From: Eimeria necatrix
Lineage: Eukaryota; Apicomplexa; Conoidasida; Eucoccidiorida; Eimeriidae
Direction: 5' to 3'
Length of the DNA stretch: 64,000 nt
Assembly: GCF_000499385.1 (NCBI RefSeq)
Contig: NW_013654545.1
Location: 59,595-123,594 of the forward strand
The notes beneath the pieces are model-generated. The model was not told where the DNA came from. It did no database searches and saw only the letters and a list, made by a program, of their open reading frames with translations. Each line of letters starts with the position of its first letter. Position 1 is the first letter of the stretch. Made by a program: the position numbers and the translations under genes. Of the stretch, positions 45,201 to 58,400 are shown piece by piece.

Positions 45201-47840
45201 ACGCTAAATCTCAGTGCCGTTTCACTGCTCAGTGTCAACACTCTTTGGAGATGGCAACATTTTACGTCTTGGCTCTAAGCCACACTACATGATAGAGCAG
45301 ATAGAGAACCGTGTTCGTGTTCGGTTTCAGAGAAAGCACACACTGCATTGTATGCTAACAGCAAACCCCGTAAAAGCCGGGCGATAAGGTCTCCCCAGAG
45401 TCATTATCTCCATTTGTTGGCGCTAATTTTACCCGCTTGTCAGAATATAAGACGGAAGCAGGCACACTTCCTCTGCAAGCGGATTGCAGTCTGCCCGCAA
45501 TGACCTTGGAGGGGCCCTCTGCTTGATTTTGTTGTTTTAGTTGACAAGCTGCTAGCATTGCATTCGAGGAAACCCACTCTATCCATCGCACCGACGCCAT
45601 TCGATCTTACACATTATTTTTTACCGTCGAAGTGTCGAGCAAGAAGGAAATGTACGACAGTACTTAGAGACTACCATTTGCTATGGTGTAGGGCTGCTAA
45701 AAGTTAACACGAACGCTTAGCCCAGCACCTCTGGAGCCCTGTGTTTCAGTGGTATTTCTACTTCAAGGAATAGTTGACTAGCTAAAATGCGTCGAAGTTT
45801 TGCCATCAGCTCAAAGCTTTGCGATTCGACGGCTGAAGACAGTATTTCACACACACACATCTAAGCACTTGCTCGTAAGTCCTAGTTGTAAACGTTAGCC
45901 CCTGACAGCAACGTCGCGGCTTCCATGTGTATCTTCGTATGAGCAATAGATGAATTATGTAAACTCCGGTTGCTAATTAAAGTTGAAAGGCTCCAGAATC
46001 CCTAGCTCGGATGCGTTTGAAGAGAAAAAGGGCTCTGTGGCGATATGCAGGCCACAGCTAGATCGAAGCACCTCGGTTTGCGCTGCATGCACGTATTGAA
46101 ATATTTCCAAATATGACAAGTGGATACACTATGTCCTATGTATAGCGTGCTGCGCCATAGGCGACCGAATACCACGACCCGGAGGACGAAATCCAAATGT
46201 TTGCAGCCGATATTGAGGGACTGCTGCCACTGCAAAATGTGGTGCTTGCAGTAAACAATAGAGAGTCTAAAATACACTTAGCATCGCTAGAATCGAGACG
46301 CGCATAGCAGCACGGAACAGGACCGATTCTAAGAGGCGGACAAACCTCGTCAGTGCAATGCAGATCCAGCTTGGTGGGGCATCAGACGGCGGGCTTTGAA
46401 ATAATCGAATTGTATGTCCTCTTTCGGCGTTAGCACGGAGACAAAGCAAAGTGCAAACGACATTCTAAAAAAGAAAATAAATTTGGCTCAAAAAGTCTTA
46501 CGCACTGTTCCAAAGTTAACTCAAACGCGAGCTTAAAGCATAGAAGATATAATCCATGGAAGCCATCTGCATTAGTGCAGGTGTTTGCCTCCTCACTGAG
46601 CTTACGGCTGCGCGGCAGAAATGTGTTATTAACCAAAGATTATCTGCGAACCTTTTGCAAATTCCTCATCAAGGTAGCAGAAGCAAGCCCATATGCGCGT
46701 AACTCGAAACGAAACAAGCGATCTCCAACATGCGCAGGGAAAGCGTAGTATTACTAGTAGTAGTCTAGTAGTAGACGACGATGAACTGGAACGCTCGTGC
46801 GGAAAAAAAGTAATATGCACGCCTTAATACCTATATCAACGAACAATTTCCTGCCTCATATGCAGTTTTGAAAAATGCCCGGCAAGTTCCAGCTCGCGCG
46901 ATCTTAAGCAGTGCATTCATCAATTTTCGTGAACTGAGAAATCGATAACAAGTCTAAAAAAGCGACGGATGAAGTAATCTCCAGGACAACCTGCTACGCA
47001 TGCGGGGACCATAATTAAATCCATGCTTCATAACCGCCGAGACATTTTTGCTTTGTCAGCGGCTATTCTGCACTGAAAATGCTGGAAAAAAGCTAATAAG
47101 CCACCTGCCGCATGTATGCACACCGGCCTGCCCTGCGGCTCCCAACATTTACTTCTATGCAAAGTGGTGCTCTTGGCGCATTCCAGCATAGACGTCCTGA
47201 CTCTGAAGCCATTCAACAATTGCGTCAGAACTACACACGCATTTCTGGAACTTCTGCTGCAAGACGTGCGGATGCTGATAGTAGACGGGCTGCTGAGAGA
47301 AGACAGAGACTGCTCTGTTCAAGTCCACTCTGGTGATGGAGCAGTAACGTCGACATTTCAACAACTTGCGAAACAGCTACAGAACCAGTCATGTCTGCAC
47401 ACAGTCGTGCTTTGCACACACTTTGATAGGAAACATCAAATTGAGTCCCGGGAAGATGCGACAACATCTGTAGCTTCAGAATTACTCGGATGATGGCACT
47501 GCAAATATGCGTGAATACGCCCATCAAGGAAATAAGGAAACGCACTGGCTTTCTGTAATGTGCGGGGTCAGGGCGCAGACAGATACTCATTCGATCTCCA
47601 GGAACGCGCACTACAAACAGCTAGCGTGCATCAGATCCCTGAGTAAACGACGTAAGCCATTGAAGGCATTAACAATCTAGTGGCAACATGCAAAGTGCAT
47701 TTTGCCACGAGCGTGCTATTGCGTGACGCCTGCCGGGATGTAGGCACCACAAATAGTCAGTTTTGTTGGCTGCACAATTTGGCTACTGGGAGCCTTGCAG
47801 GATAATGTTTTTATAATGATGTAGACCAGAAGCTAGACCT

Positions 47841-47886
47841 GTTTGGGCTATTGTTCCGAATAACAGTTCGGAACAATAGCTCAAAC
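47841..47886. repeat. Near-perfect 20-bp hairpin
   Basis: GTTTGGGCTATTGTTCCGAA at 47841-47860 is complementary to 47867-47886 with one mismatch (a G-T pair on one strand) and a 6-nt loop, TAACAG. No run of T follows and no gene ends here. Confidence 0.9.
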
Positions 47887-49011
47887 CACTTTGTCCCGTG
47901 TCCTGCAAATGAAGGAGTTACGGAAAGGCGTGGCAAGATTCATAAGAAAAAGATTGTCCGATTCATGTGTGTCGGAAGCCACAACTTGAATACTACTGAA
48001 TAACACAGCGCCACCATTAGGACTGTTGCAGAGCTTGCCCTCATCTTCGCGCCTTTGCTGTTGAATGCAACGCACAAGCTGCTTAGTTAAAAAATTTTAT
48101 GTTGGCACATATGTAGCGGGCAGCATACGACTTTCATTTCTGCTTTTTCAAGTTGCCGCTACATGGAGAGTGGAGCCTTTCATGAGCAAGAACGAACTAA
48201 ATCGAATTCAGAGCTTCAAGTGTAAACGGTACAGTTGCAAAATTTCACTATTGGAACGCACATACTTTTGCAGAGGCAAACGATCACGGACGAAGGTTCC
48301 TATGTGTGATTCAATGACCGCTTCGGCAGTCTGCACCAAAAGTAGCAATAAAACACAGACCTTAAAACTGATATTCGGGAGTGGAGGAACAAAATAGACA
48401 TATTTTAGCGAACATGCACCAAAAAACGCGTTTTTAGAGTGAAGTGCACGACAGTGGATGTAAAAGGGGCCAGGACGCACTGGGAAATCAACAAGATTAT
48501 GATTGATCGTTTCAAACGTGAAAAGACCAATTCACAACTTACCAGCATCACATATGGAAATAATCGTTCTGATCACTGCTTCGTGAGACGCACTGCCTAC
48601 GTAGTCCCACATTGTATGCGTCTGACCTTTAAGTATTCGAACAAAGCGGCAAACACACACAAATCATCAAACTAGACTCCAAGAGAATAAGAAGACTTTC
48701 TACACATCCACAGTTCTTCCGTGCCTGTATGATTCCCCTTTCAAAGCTTTCCTGCACCTGACGTAAAGGTGACACCAAAAGCCTGATGCATTGAGGAACT
48801 TCAGTAGCTGACAGTAAATGGCTTGTAAAGCGTCACCTTCGGGGGGCAACATTCATCACTTGCAGGCGGCAGCTGCACTTTTCTAAAGACTCGGGCTATT
48901 CTAAGCGTCACAAAAAATGAGAAATATTGCATGTGCGTGGCAAAATGCGGTATATACTTTGCACCATTAAAATACAACGCAAGCTCCACGCTGCTACCTA
49001 AATTCCACTCA

Positions 49012-49463
49012 GTGAGCTAGGGTGCGGATATCAAACGTGAAACTTAATCGCTAAGGTCCGTGTTACGCTTCAACTTATATGCATTGATTTCCGAATCAAT
49101 GCATGTTGAAGCAGTATGTATCCCGTACGCATGTTCCTCTCCTATCAGTAGACGCTTCTAGAAGGGGTCGTCCTCATCACAAAAGTCTTCGTTTGACTCA
49201 CGCCCTACTTGCCGGGAAGCTCCTCATTGCTGCGCTGCTTCAAAGCAAACGGGCCAAGGAAATTTATATAAGGATTTTGGTGAAGTAAACACTGCTCCCA
49301 GTCTTCACCCCTATAATTCTTTTGATAGTGTGCACGATATCCAAAATGCTTCAATATTGCAGCAGTTTGTTCGTGGGTCGGAAATCACTGCATATAAGTT
49401 GAAGCGTAACAGGGACCTTGGCGGTTAAGTTTCACGTTTGATGGCCGCACCCTAGAGCTCACC
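49012..49463. mobile_element. Inverted-repeat (MITE/foldback-like) element, about 452 bp
   Basis: The left arm, 49012-49094, is the reverse complement of 49378-49463 over about 84 bp with roughly 10% mismatch and one small gap. Shared blocks include TCAAACGTGAAACTTAA and GTTACGCTTCAACTTATATG. The inner end of the left arm also folds on itself (ATGCATTGATT / AATCAATGCAT, 49079-49104). The interior is about 283 bp and holds one short frame (49103-49288, 61 residues, basic, no transposase motif). I see no clear target-site duplication. Long terminal inverted repeats without a transposase fit a non-autonomous DNA element; a plain inverted duplication is the alternative. Confidence 0.6.
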
Positions 49464-52400
49464 GAGAGAAGAATTCTCTATCCGTTTACTCGGCCCGTCA
49501 TAGTGACTGGGATACTTCGCTCAGTTCAAAATATTCACAGTCACAGTATCATCACGCTGATGATCACCCACGATCTGGTGCATGCAATCGAAAATATGCA
49601 GTTGCATGCCTTTTGTCCGTAGCCCAGATGCCACTCCGTATTAAGGAAGCCCTTTCTTCGTTAGCCCATATTAAGCAATTGCTCACGTAATGGCGCCCAA
49701 GTTTATATAAAACGTATATATAGTTTACATATAACATGCCTTGGTGAATCGATGGACCCTTGATAACGATTCACAAGCAAATAGGCCTTTTGATCAGCCA
49801 GAACAAGGATGAAATGAAAACACAGCGCAAGCACGACTATGCTGTTATGAAACAACTGTAGAACTCTTACAGCAGTATAAAAGCAATGTGAAGTAGAACT
49901 GTAATTCAAGCTAGTGTGAATGTAACGTTGTCGCTGCCGTGTGGGCCAATTTCCCATGATACTCACAGCCTGATTTCCACCAAAGCAAATCATTACTGAA
50001 TCTAGGAGCTCAAAAGATAAACCCCAAACTTCCGTTTTCGTGAGCAATACGAAGCTTCAAGGGGTACTGCCCATACCTACTGCCAACCATAATCAAAATT
50101 GTTAGTGCACCAAAAAACACGAAAAGTTAGTCTTTGCATGATACAAAAAACACGAGTGAGTGAAACGTACGTCCTGAGAGGTATATTTTCCCCCATTTCT
50201 CTGCTTTTCTCTCGGACAAACACAGCACACCCATGGGTATGATCATAGCCTACGAAAAAAGAGAAATCACCGCTGCAAGCCTTGCCGCATTTTTGATGGT
50301 AAAAGCTGCGGTAGGATATTCCAGTGAAACATTCGAGCGCTTCTTGTGCCGAAAACTCACGACACGCAATTAGGCGTAGCACGTCAGAATTCAATGTCTG
50401 CATTTCTGAGCCTGATTAGCCATCGTTACCGCTGGTCCGTGGATCTCAATGCACCTATACAGATGCAACGGACCTAGTCAGTCTGCCAGCTCTGTGTGAT
50501 TCACGTCACCCACACCCTGATTGTCGAACAAGCGACTCCTGCAATGCGGCGCACAGTTTCTAAAAACTGCGGCGAGCCTTTCAAAAAAGTTGACATTTGC
50601 ACAGAGCGTCAGGATTCTATGTTCTTGACGATTCAGGAGCTACACAGGCACTGCCACAGTGAATGACAAAAGTGGCTGCAACAGCAATTTGCGTCTTGCC
50701 GACGTCCCTTTGCAAAAAGAAATTGGGTGTATAACGTTTTGCTCGAAGTTGAAGTCTAGTCATTAGGGTCCGTGGTATTTACTTGGGAGCTAGATAGACC
50801 AAAATGCCTTTACTTTATTGATAGAGTTGTCAATTTACCCTTCAGCAACATTTGCTGTACTCGGATAGCACAAAAGTTAGATTGATACAAGACACTTAGA
50901 TACACTGCAATACCGTTCGTTGAACGCACAAGCTAGACGCAAAGCCAGAACATTGAATGAACTTCAATACCTCGTAGGCAGGCTGCCTTAGTCGCAATGC
51001 GTACACTGCATCGACTTACAACACGCATACGGCGGTGTGCATATCAGAGTCTGCTAGGTTGCTTCATCACAGAATTAATCGACAAAATGAATGAGGTACC
51101 CACGTGCCGTTCATTTTCCAGATAATACAATGCAGGAGAGGGCTTTTAGCAATAGATGTCTGAATGGTGCACGCAAATATTGGACTCACTCTCTGTTTTT
51201 CGATTCCATCAAATATCATTAGAAACCTGACTGAGGCATTCTTATGCAGCAGAAACAGCGGGCTGGCACAAATTTCACATACACCATATGCTGCCGTTGA
51301 AGGATCATCACTTTGCAAACCACTGAGTGTACACCACAAACGTACGTCCTACAAAGCCAGCAAGACACTAAAATATCAAAGATCATTGATGCGCGTTATA
51401 CTTGTTGCCACAAAGTGACGGTCGGTGTCTAAAATCGGCTCAGCACAACGCTGCGACAATACTGCCATGCACGTTTGCGATTGCAGGCTGTCATTCAGCC
51501 GTACGCTGGAGTACACAGATATGCCTCGCTCATCTCTGTGTCATGTGCATTCAGCGAGTGCATCATGAGGCTCACAGACTGGTTGTGGATATAATTGCTC
51601 CCGTTGTGCCATAATGCTACGTGGAGATCACTGAGAAATTTTAAGTCTAAGAATTCTATTCCGCTTTTTTCATCCGTTTCGAGCTTCAAGGTTCTTCCAT
51701 GCAGGTGAGTGCTCTTCGAGGGCACTGGACAACCGTTCTCCTGATGACAGAACTACAGAGCATACATCTGCTCATTAGACCGACAGCCTCCCTCTACAAG
51801 ACATTGCGGAGATGGGTCCAAAAAACCACCTAACCTGGAAGACTGTGATTTCCCGAAGCTACAGATTGTTGGCGCGAAGTGTACTTCGTAAGCAATTAAT
51901 TTTAACTGCAGTTGCTATTCCGAAAAATTTGTACCGAAGTATCGAAACGTACATACTGTTATATATAATCCATCGAAGACATGAGATGCTCGCGCTTCGG
52001 AAACTTTTAAGGCAGGGCACTTGCCTTCCTAAATCTCACTCCACACTTTAGCCAACATATGGGTTACATTATGGTAGAGGGCTCCGTCTTTTACATAGAT
52101 AACTGAGTATAACCGTTCATAAGAAATCAAACTTCTTGGACTAGACGAATGAAACGATTTAACATCCGACACGAAACAAATAGATGCATTTTATTCAAAA
52201 GGCAGATACAGCAAAACGAAAATCACGACATTCACATGATGCAAATTTAGAGCCCATGATTCTGCTCACGTTTTAAACACTTTCAAGTGATTGCATCCGA
52301 GAAACTGATGTGCATGAGACACACATCCTGTTCAATGCCAGAAACACACTTCGTAACCTCAAGGCTACGAACAAAGAGGGGAATTAATGTTGATAAAGCC

Positions 52401-55400
52401 AAATACAAATATTTAAATTGTTGAATACTTGCAATGGGAAGCAAAAGACCTGCTAGAGCTGAAGTGCACCTGCCACCAATTGATCGGCAATAATTAATAG
52501 AATGCGAAGACCGTCTTTACCACACTTACTTTCTATAGATCAAGCATACCGTGACTGTTGACCACATCAAACTGAAGTGTACTCTATAGTAAGGTCTACT
52601 ACAAAGATGGAAAGTTATACTTCACTCAACACCGAACAGATGCCGACAAAATTTCGGATTTAAATACATAGAAAGTCTTTGAAGCCTCGGAAAGATATAT
52701 CGAAGTGAAAAAAATTATCCTTTAAAAAGGATTGCTGGTAGCGCGACCATGGGAGAGTACTGCCGTAACATGCCACCGAACTACTGAGCAGAAAAGAGCG
52801 CAATGTGAAACTGTGACCAGGACAACATGATGTATTTCTGGCTCACTGCCCCTGCCCGCATGGATTGAATGCTGTTTGAGATGTGCTCACTAGCTGTTTA
52901 TTATCCTGAATATTGTTTATGTTCCCTCCCTGTTCAATTCGCGTGACCACCAGATGCGGCTGCGCTTGGTATTTTAGCTGCTTAGGCGGCATTATCACTT
53001 GCCTACTACCGCCAACTGGATCCTATCTTCGTAGTAAGTTTCCTATGCCAGCAGCCACCCTAAAAGAAACACTCTTCACCGCGATCAGCCGCGGCGTCGA
53101 TGGAACGTTGCAGACACCGGCAGACATGGCAAGTGTCTACTAGATGAAAACGTATCAAAGGGCTGTCCTGGCAAAAAATGCCGTTGAGGAAATAAACCTA
53201 GCAACAAATCGCGTGCTCGATGAAAATGCCTGCAGGCAGACATACCACATATGAATTGATTAGCCCCGCGCACTCCCTGTTGCAAACCTCAGTGGGCTTT
53301 AAAGGCATGCTCCATCCATGCGTTGTACGACGGTTGCAGAGAGCCTTAATACTTAATATATGCTACCGGAGAAAGACAGTAGGGTTTAACAAATCTTGAA
53401 ACAGAACACCAGGACGAAAACATTGCAAGTGAAGTACCTGCCATCGGTAATCGCAACCGAAAATAAAGGCAATAAGTTTATTTAGAGAGTACTGAAATAT
53501 GGACCTGAAATAGTTTCTCAAGAAGTTGAAGTACTGCAAAATAACTGTGCTTTTATTTTGTGCTGGGAACGCACTTTCTGTGCATCACGTAGGCAACTTA
53601 AGTGAACCATGGTTTCACAGAACGCGAGACAATACTGCAACTTCGAAAGGAAGGCTCTCATCAGGACAGGCACTACCGTGCTCGTGCACATTGCGTGGGA
53701 AGGTCTCTCTCTTGGAATCAAGCACGGCACTGTGTTGTGTTGATGCAAGTTTGTGCTGAAGCCAGCATCAAGAGCTCCTTAGCGTTAAACATACTCCCTG
53801 TAGCCAATAGGATCTTTAGCGGCACCAGATATAAAGTGGGGTACGTCCTCGCCTGCAGCTGTATGCGGCCATAGATGTGCGGATTATTAATTATGGACAG
53901 AGTTTAGTGCAAGTGAGAGGCGAGTAATCAAAGGCATCGGCTTGTGATGTGTATGGCCATTTTCATGGTCACATGCAGATGCTTAGAAATTGTTCCGTGG
54001 GGCAGAACAGTGAAAGACTTTTCATTCCTCGTTGTACATTGTTCAACAGAGAGTCAGCACTTGAGACTCATGCAAGAGCAGCGGGTTTTAATCACCGCTA
54101 AAAGCCTGATATTGGGCAATTTGGATGAAACCTCATGTCTACCCCGGTGGGGTGCTTTGTTGTACCAAGAACCTGTGATTTTACAGTGATTCATGCCGCT
54201 CACCAGCTGATCGTGCAGAGAATGCTGGAGTGCGTTGAAGCAGTGGTCTTCGAAAAGTTTTAATCCTGCCTGCGATGATGTAGTCTTCTTTTCATCTTGT
54301 CGGAAAGAAACGAATGACGTTTAAAAATAAGCCAACAGGGGCATATGATGTGGACAGACGCACTCAACTTTAGCGCACGAAGCGCATTGGTCTATCCCAC
54401 TGTAGTAGAGTGTGCAAGGAATGGATTTCGCCATGCAGTTACTGCTATCGTCTCCGTATTAATCCAACTTTTTCAAGCACTCCACCTGTTCAACACCCTC
54501 AAGCGACGGGGCTTCTGGACGTACGTCCTAAAGCGCAGTAAGCGGCAGTGCACAGAAGAAGGCTTCCAATGTTTTGCTCTTCAGGCGCTGAAAGTTCCTT
54601 TAAGTCATTGCGGAAAAATATGCAGAGGATGGCATCAGCAGAGCCAAGAATTGCTCGTTGCCGCTTGAGCGGACGAAGAGGTACATGAAAAAGCATTTCG
54701 CCCTAAAAATTTTACGACGCAAAACGCCCATAGAGCTCTCATGCTGTTCTATTTCGCATGTTGTCGCAAACGTAGGATACGCAATGTCCTCAACTAGAAT
54801 CCCCACACGGGACGCACATTCTATGTTTAAGCAGCACAAATTGCCACCAGCTCTATTGTCCTAATCGGCGTGTGAAAGCACAAACTCCTATTTGCTCGTG
54901 TTGAAGTTGAGGCCTGCATGCTATCCGACAGAATCGGACAGGCACCGTGCAGCGGACATTGCCTCTAGAGTTTTTCAATTACATAACTTTCCGGAGCTGA
55001 AGACGTACCAACTGGAGGACCATAGATGCAACATGGAAAAGGCGAGGCGTGTTAGAAATTCGCCAACACCTCACACGCGTGCTCACCAAGTGTGCTATCA
55101 TATGACACTCAAACTACCTTAGAAGGCAGATTAATGTAACGTGAACGGTTACGCGGCATATCCGCTATGCTAAAATGACCAAATTACTTCAGCCTCCTGA
55201 AGCCTGTAAACGCTGAGCTAAAAAGTATTCCTCCCATCGCTCGTTCTATTGACTTGCAGATCACAAAGGAAGGGCAGCCTGGATTTCAATCATATAGTGG
55301 CCAACGGACTTACGTTGACATGTATGTATGCATGTATGGCCATACTCTTGGAAGGCATAAAGGGTTTACATGAAGAATTTTCGGCTCTGATAATTTCTCG

Positions 55401-58400
55401 TGCACAAGTTTTCCTGTTGTGATATGAAAAATATACGGGGACATTGATAAGAAGAATGTAGACGTCGGCCGTTGAATGAAAGAATGAAAAAATGCTATAA
55501 AGGCTTTCTGAGTGTAACACTTTTGCAGCTAACATAGTGGTATCTTTCCAGTCTCGCTAGCGAGCAGTGATCTCCACATATTTCTTAATACTCCGTCCCA
55601 GAACATTGTAAAGGCGCACAGACGGAAAGACATAATCCATAGCCCAGCGCAAAAATACCGGACGCTGACAATCTGTGCAGCATTTTACAGAGAAATAGCG
55701 ATATGATAATTCTCTGTACTAACCATGTGAGGCGGATGAATGTGCAATCCTCATTGCACATTGTACTACCGCATGTAAAGGCCACAAGAGCTCTTTTCGA
55801 ACCAGCTGAAACTAAGAAAAAGCGCTGGTTCAATGAATCTTGCTACTTCCGTGCACGGTGTGGATGACGCACATTCTATGATCCCAGTACTTGCGATGCA
55901 GCAAAAATCTACTTTCTCTTGTTTAAAGACAAGAAATGAAGAGGTGGTGTGGACTACATCTTTTGCGTTTTACACACATTTAAGTATTTTTCTGTTATGT
56001 GTAGCCATGCGGCAACGATGGCAAAAAGACGAATTTGCGATGTTCGTCGAGATAACACAGCAACAATCCACAACCCACGTTTACAAGTTCAGCATAAGGA
56101 GGACCTCCAGGTATGTTCACAGAGATTACTTGTGTGAGGGAATGTCGTTGATCAACCTCTAGCAGACACTGCCAAGCTGAAAGTAATATGCTAGCGCTGC
56201 GATTCCAGCGATGATTCGACTCCGTTGTCCACTACATCTGGAAGAAAATGACAAAGGAACGTGCTAGCACGAATGTGCAGCATGCCGTGGACACTTTCCG
56301 AGACAAGGCCAGCCCGTTTGCTATGCTACAGTGACCAAGCCACATTCAGCTGCTGTATCATGTAGGCAATAGCGGGTAAAACGCTTCTTCTTTGCTAGCT
56401 GTAGTATTTGTGACAAAGACGAACATCCTGAATTTCCAGAGATTTTGATAGTGTGCGTATCATTGCACGAGCGAAAGAGGGATGAAAAATGCGTACGACA
56501 CTGTTCTTTCGGGCATTTCTAGCTACGCAACTGTTAAAAACAAGGATATCCTGCAACAGCCACCTTGATGTTGGATACTTTGAAGCTACAGTCGGCCTGA
56601 GCTCTTCATGACTTTTGCCCACGTAGCCCCATGCAACGTGGACAGTATCAGCATGCATTTTCGAGAGTACACAATAGTGCTGTGCTACTGCAGGAGAGTT
56701 AATACTGCACTAGACTATCTAGAAAGCGACTATAACTAACTAAAGAGTGATATTACTGGACAAATGATGAAAAAACGTTCCGTATTGGTTGAGAACCGTG
56801 GTATTCGTTCGCATATTAGGACAATAAAGCACTTTTGTGCCACGCTCAACCTACTTGTTCTTCCATAGAACGTAGATTAGTTGTAATTAAAAATATCCCA
56901 AACATTTTTTGTCTAGCTAGCGTGTATGAGTACATACATCCTGAAGTCCCAGTAATTAGAATACAAGGAGAAAACTCAATGCAAAAAATGCAGGATTTTC
57001 TCTTTTAGTTGAAGGACAAGTGTAAAAATTCACCTTGTCGCTAAGCTCATGAGCTGGCAATCGTGATTGAGGCATGTATATACAGCGCATGCTCTCGAAA
57101 CACAAGACTCATTTTCAACGGCCCGCACCATGGTGCTTTCCGCACAACTGGTCGCAGTAGAAAATTTTCCTGCAGCTGAAGCAGGAAAAGTCGCCTGTTG
57201 ACCACTCGCACAAAATACGCAAACCTCCCAAGCAATCTGAGAGACGAGTTGGCATTCATGATCTCGATGTGAGCAGATATTACTGCGCTCTCACGAAACT
57301 TGACAAATCACGAAATAGGCACGAAACGATTACACACAGTACTTCACCCACAAGAAGCTCTGTTGAGGAAGTGAAGAAGTACCCAATCCTCAGGCTTCAT
57401 GTGGAAGGTATATCGTTCACGGCTAGATGTTTTAGTAGACGGTCTAAGGGATGCCTGGGGACTCGCGACTCAAGATCAACATAAGTGAAGATGATGGATT
57501 GCTTTTGCGTTATTCTGTGTTGCGCTGTGTGGGCTTTCAGCCTGGATCTTTGCAAGGTAGAATCAACAACGAATTCTGATGACATGAAGTAAATGTCGTT
57601 TGAGGATATGCAGGCGGATTGACACCACCATATGATTAACTTACTCCACGTAGTTCATCACTCTTTATGCCGGCAAAGGTAACGGGAACCCCACACTTAT
57701 CAAACAGGAAGTAGATAATCTTTTGCACCCTATCGCTCATCTAGAGAACTTCTGTGGCGACAACAACGTACTCCCTTAGTTACCAACGACTTTAAAATGA
57801 CAAACTCGTGTACAGAAGAAAGCGGCATATGTAGCAAATGCACCATTTTAATACTTGGAGGCGTGCATTAATTCTTCTCGCTACGACCGATCAGTAAAAG
57901 CCACAGTTCACGCCTCTTTTTGAAATTTTCAGAAGTGTTTCTGAAGAGTTCTCTGTTCTCATATACAGCTGAGCTGCAAATTCGTAGACACAAGAACACA
58001 TTTCTTAATGGAGGACTCCAGGTGTTCATAGGCAATCCCAGTACAGAACTGTGGGCACTTAACAATGAAGAGTTCCTGACGAAAACTGAGTACGAAGTGC
58101 AGGACCGAAAACGCGATCAGAACAAGGAGTAGAAGCTTGGAGGAACCAGTGTCATGTATGTCTCAAGCAATGCAACAGGGATTGTAGCGTAACCTTCATT
58201 CCTTTGTGCTTCATTTTGCGTGCAGTGCTGCTCGAACTCTGCGAAAAACGCCATCACTGTCAGTTGGAATGCAGTGGAAGCACAGGGCTGCGGTGACTCT
58301 GCTGTGCGCCAACATGAGAAACGTAATCCGACACACCGCATACCGTATATAAAGATTTTAGCATCAATTCTCCCAGGAGATTGCAACTGGAATCATGAGA

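Larger units (their letters stand above)
41020..49011. other. Gene-poor, triplet-free region (left part)
   Basis: Eight kilobases without a gene I can support. Plus-strand frames at 42495-42794 and 42843-43184 (the latter with TEQKLEQLANETHRIKKKN, weakly coiled-coil) and 47116-47493 are the most protein-like but have no splice-consistent partners. A small (TAG)n-like microsatellite lies at about 46747-46778. CAG/CTG tracts are absent. Confidence 0.5.
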
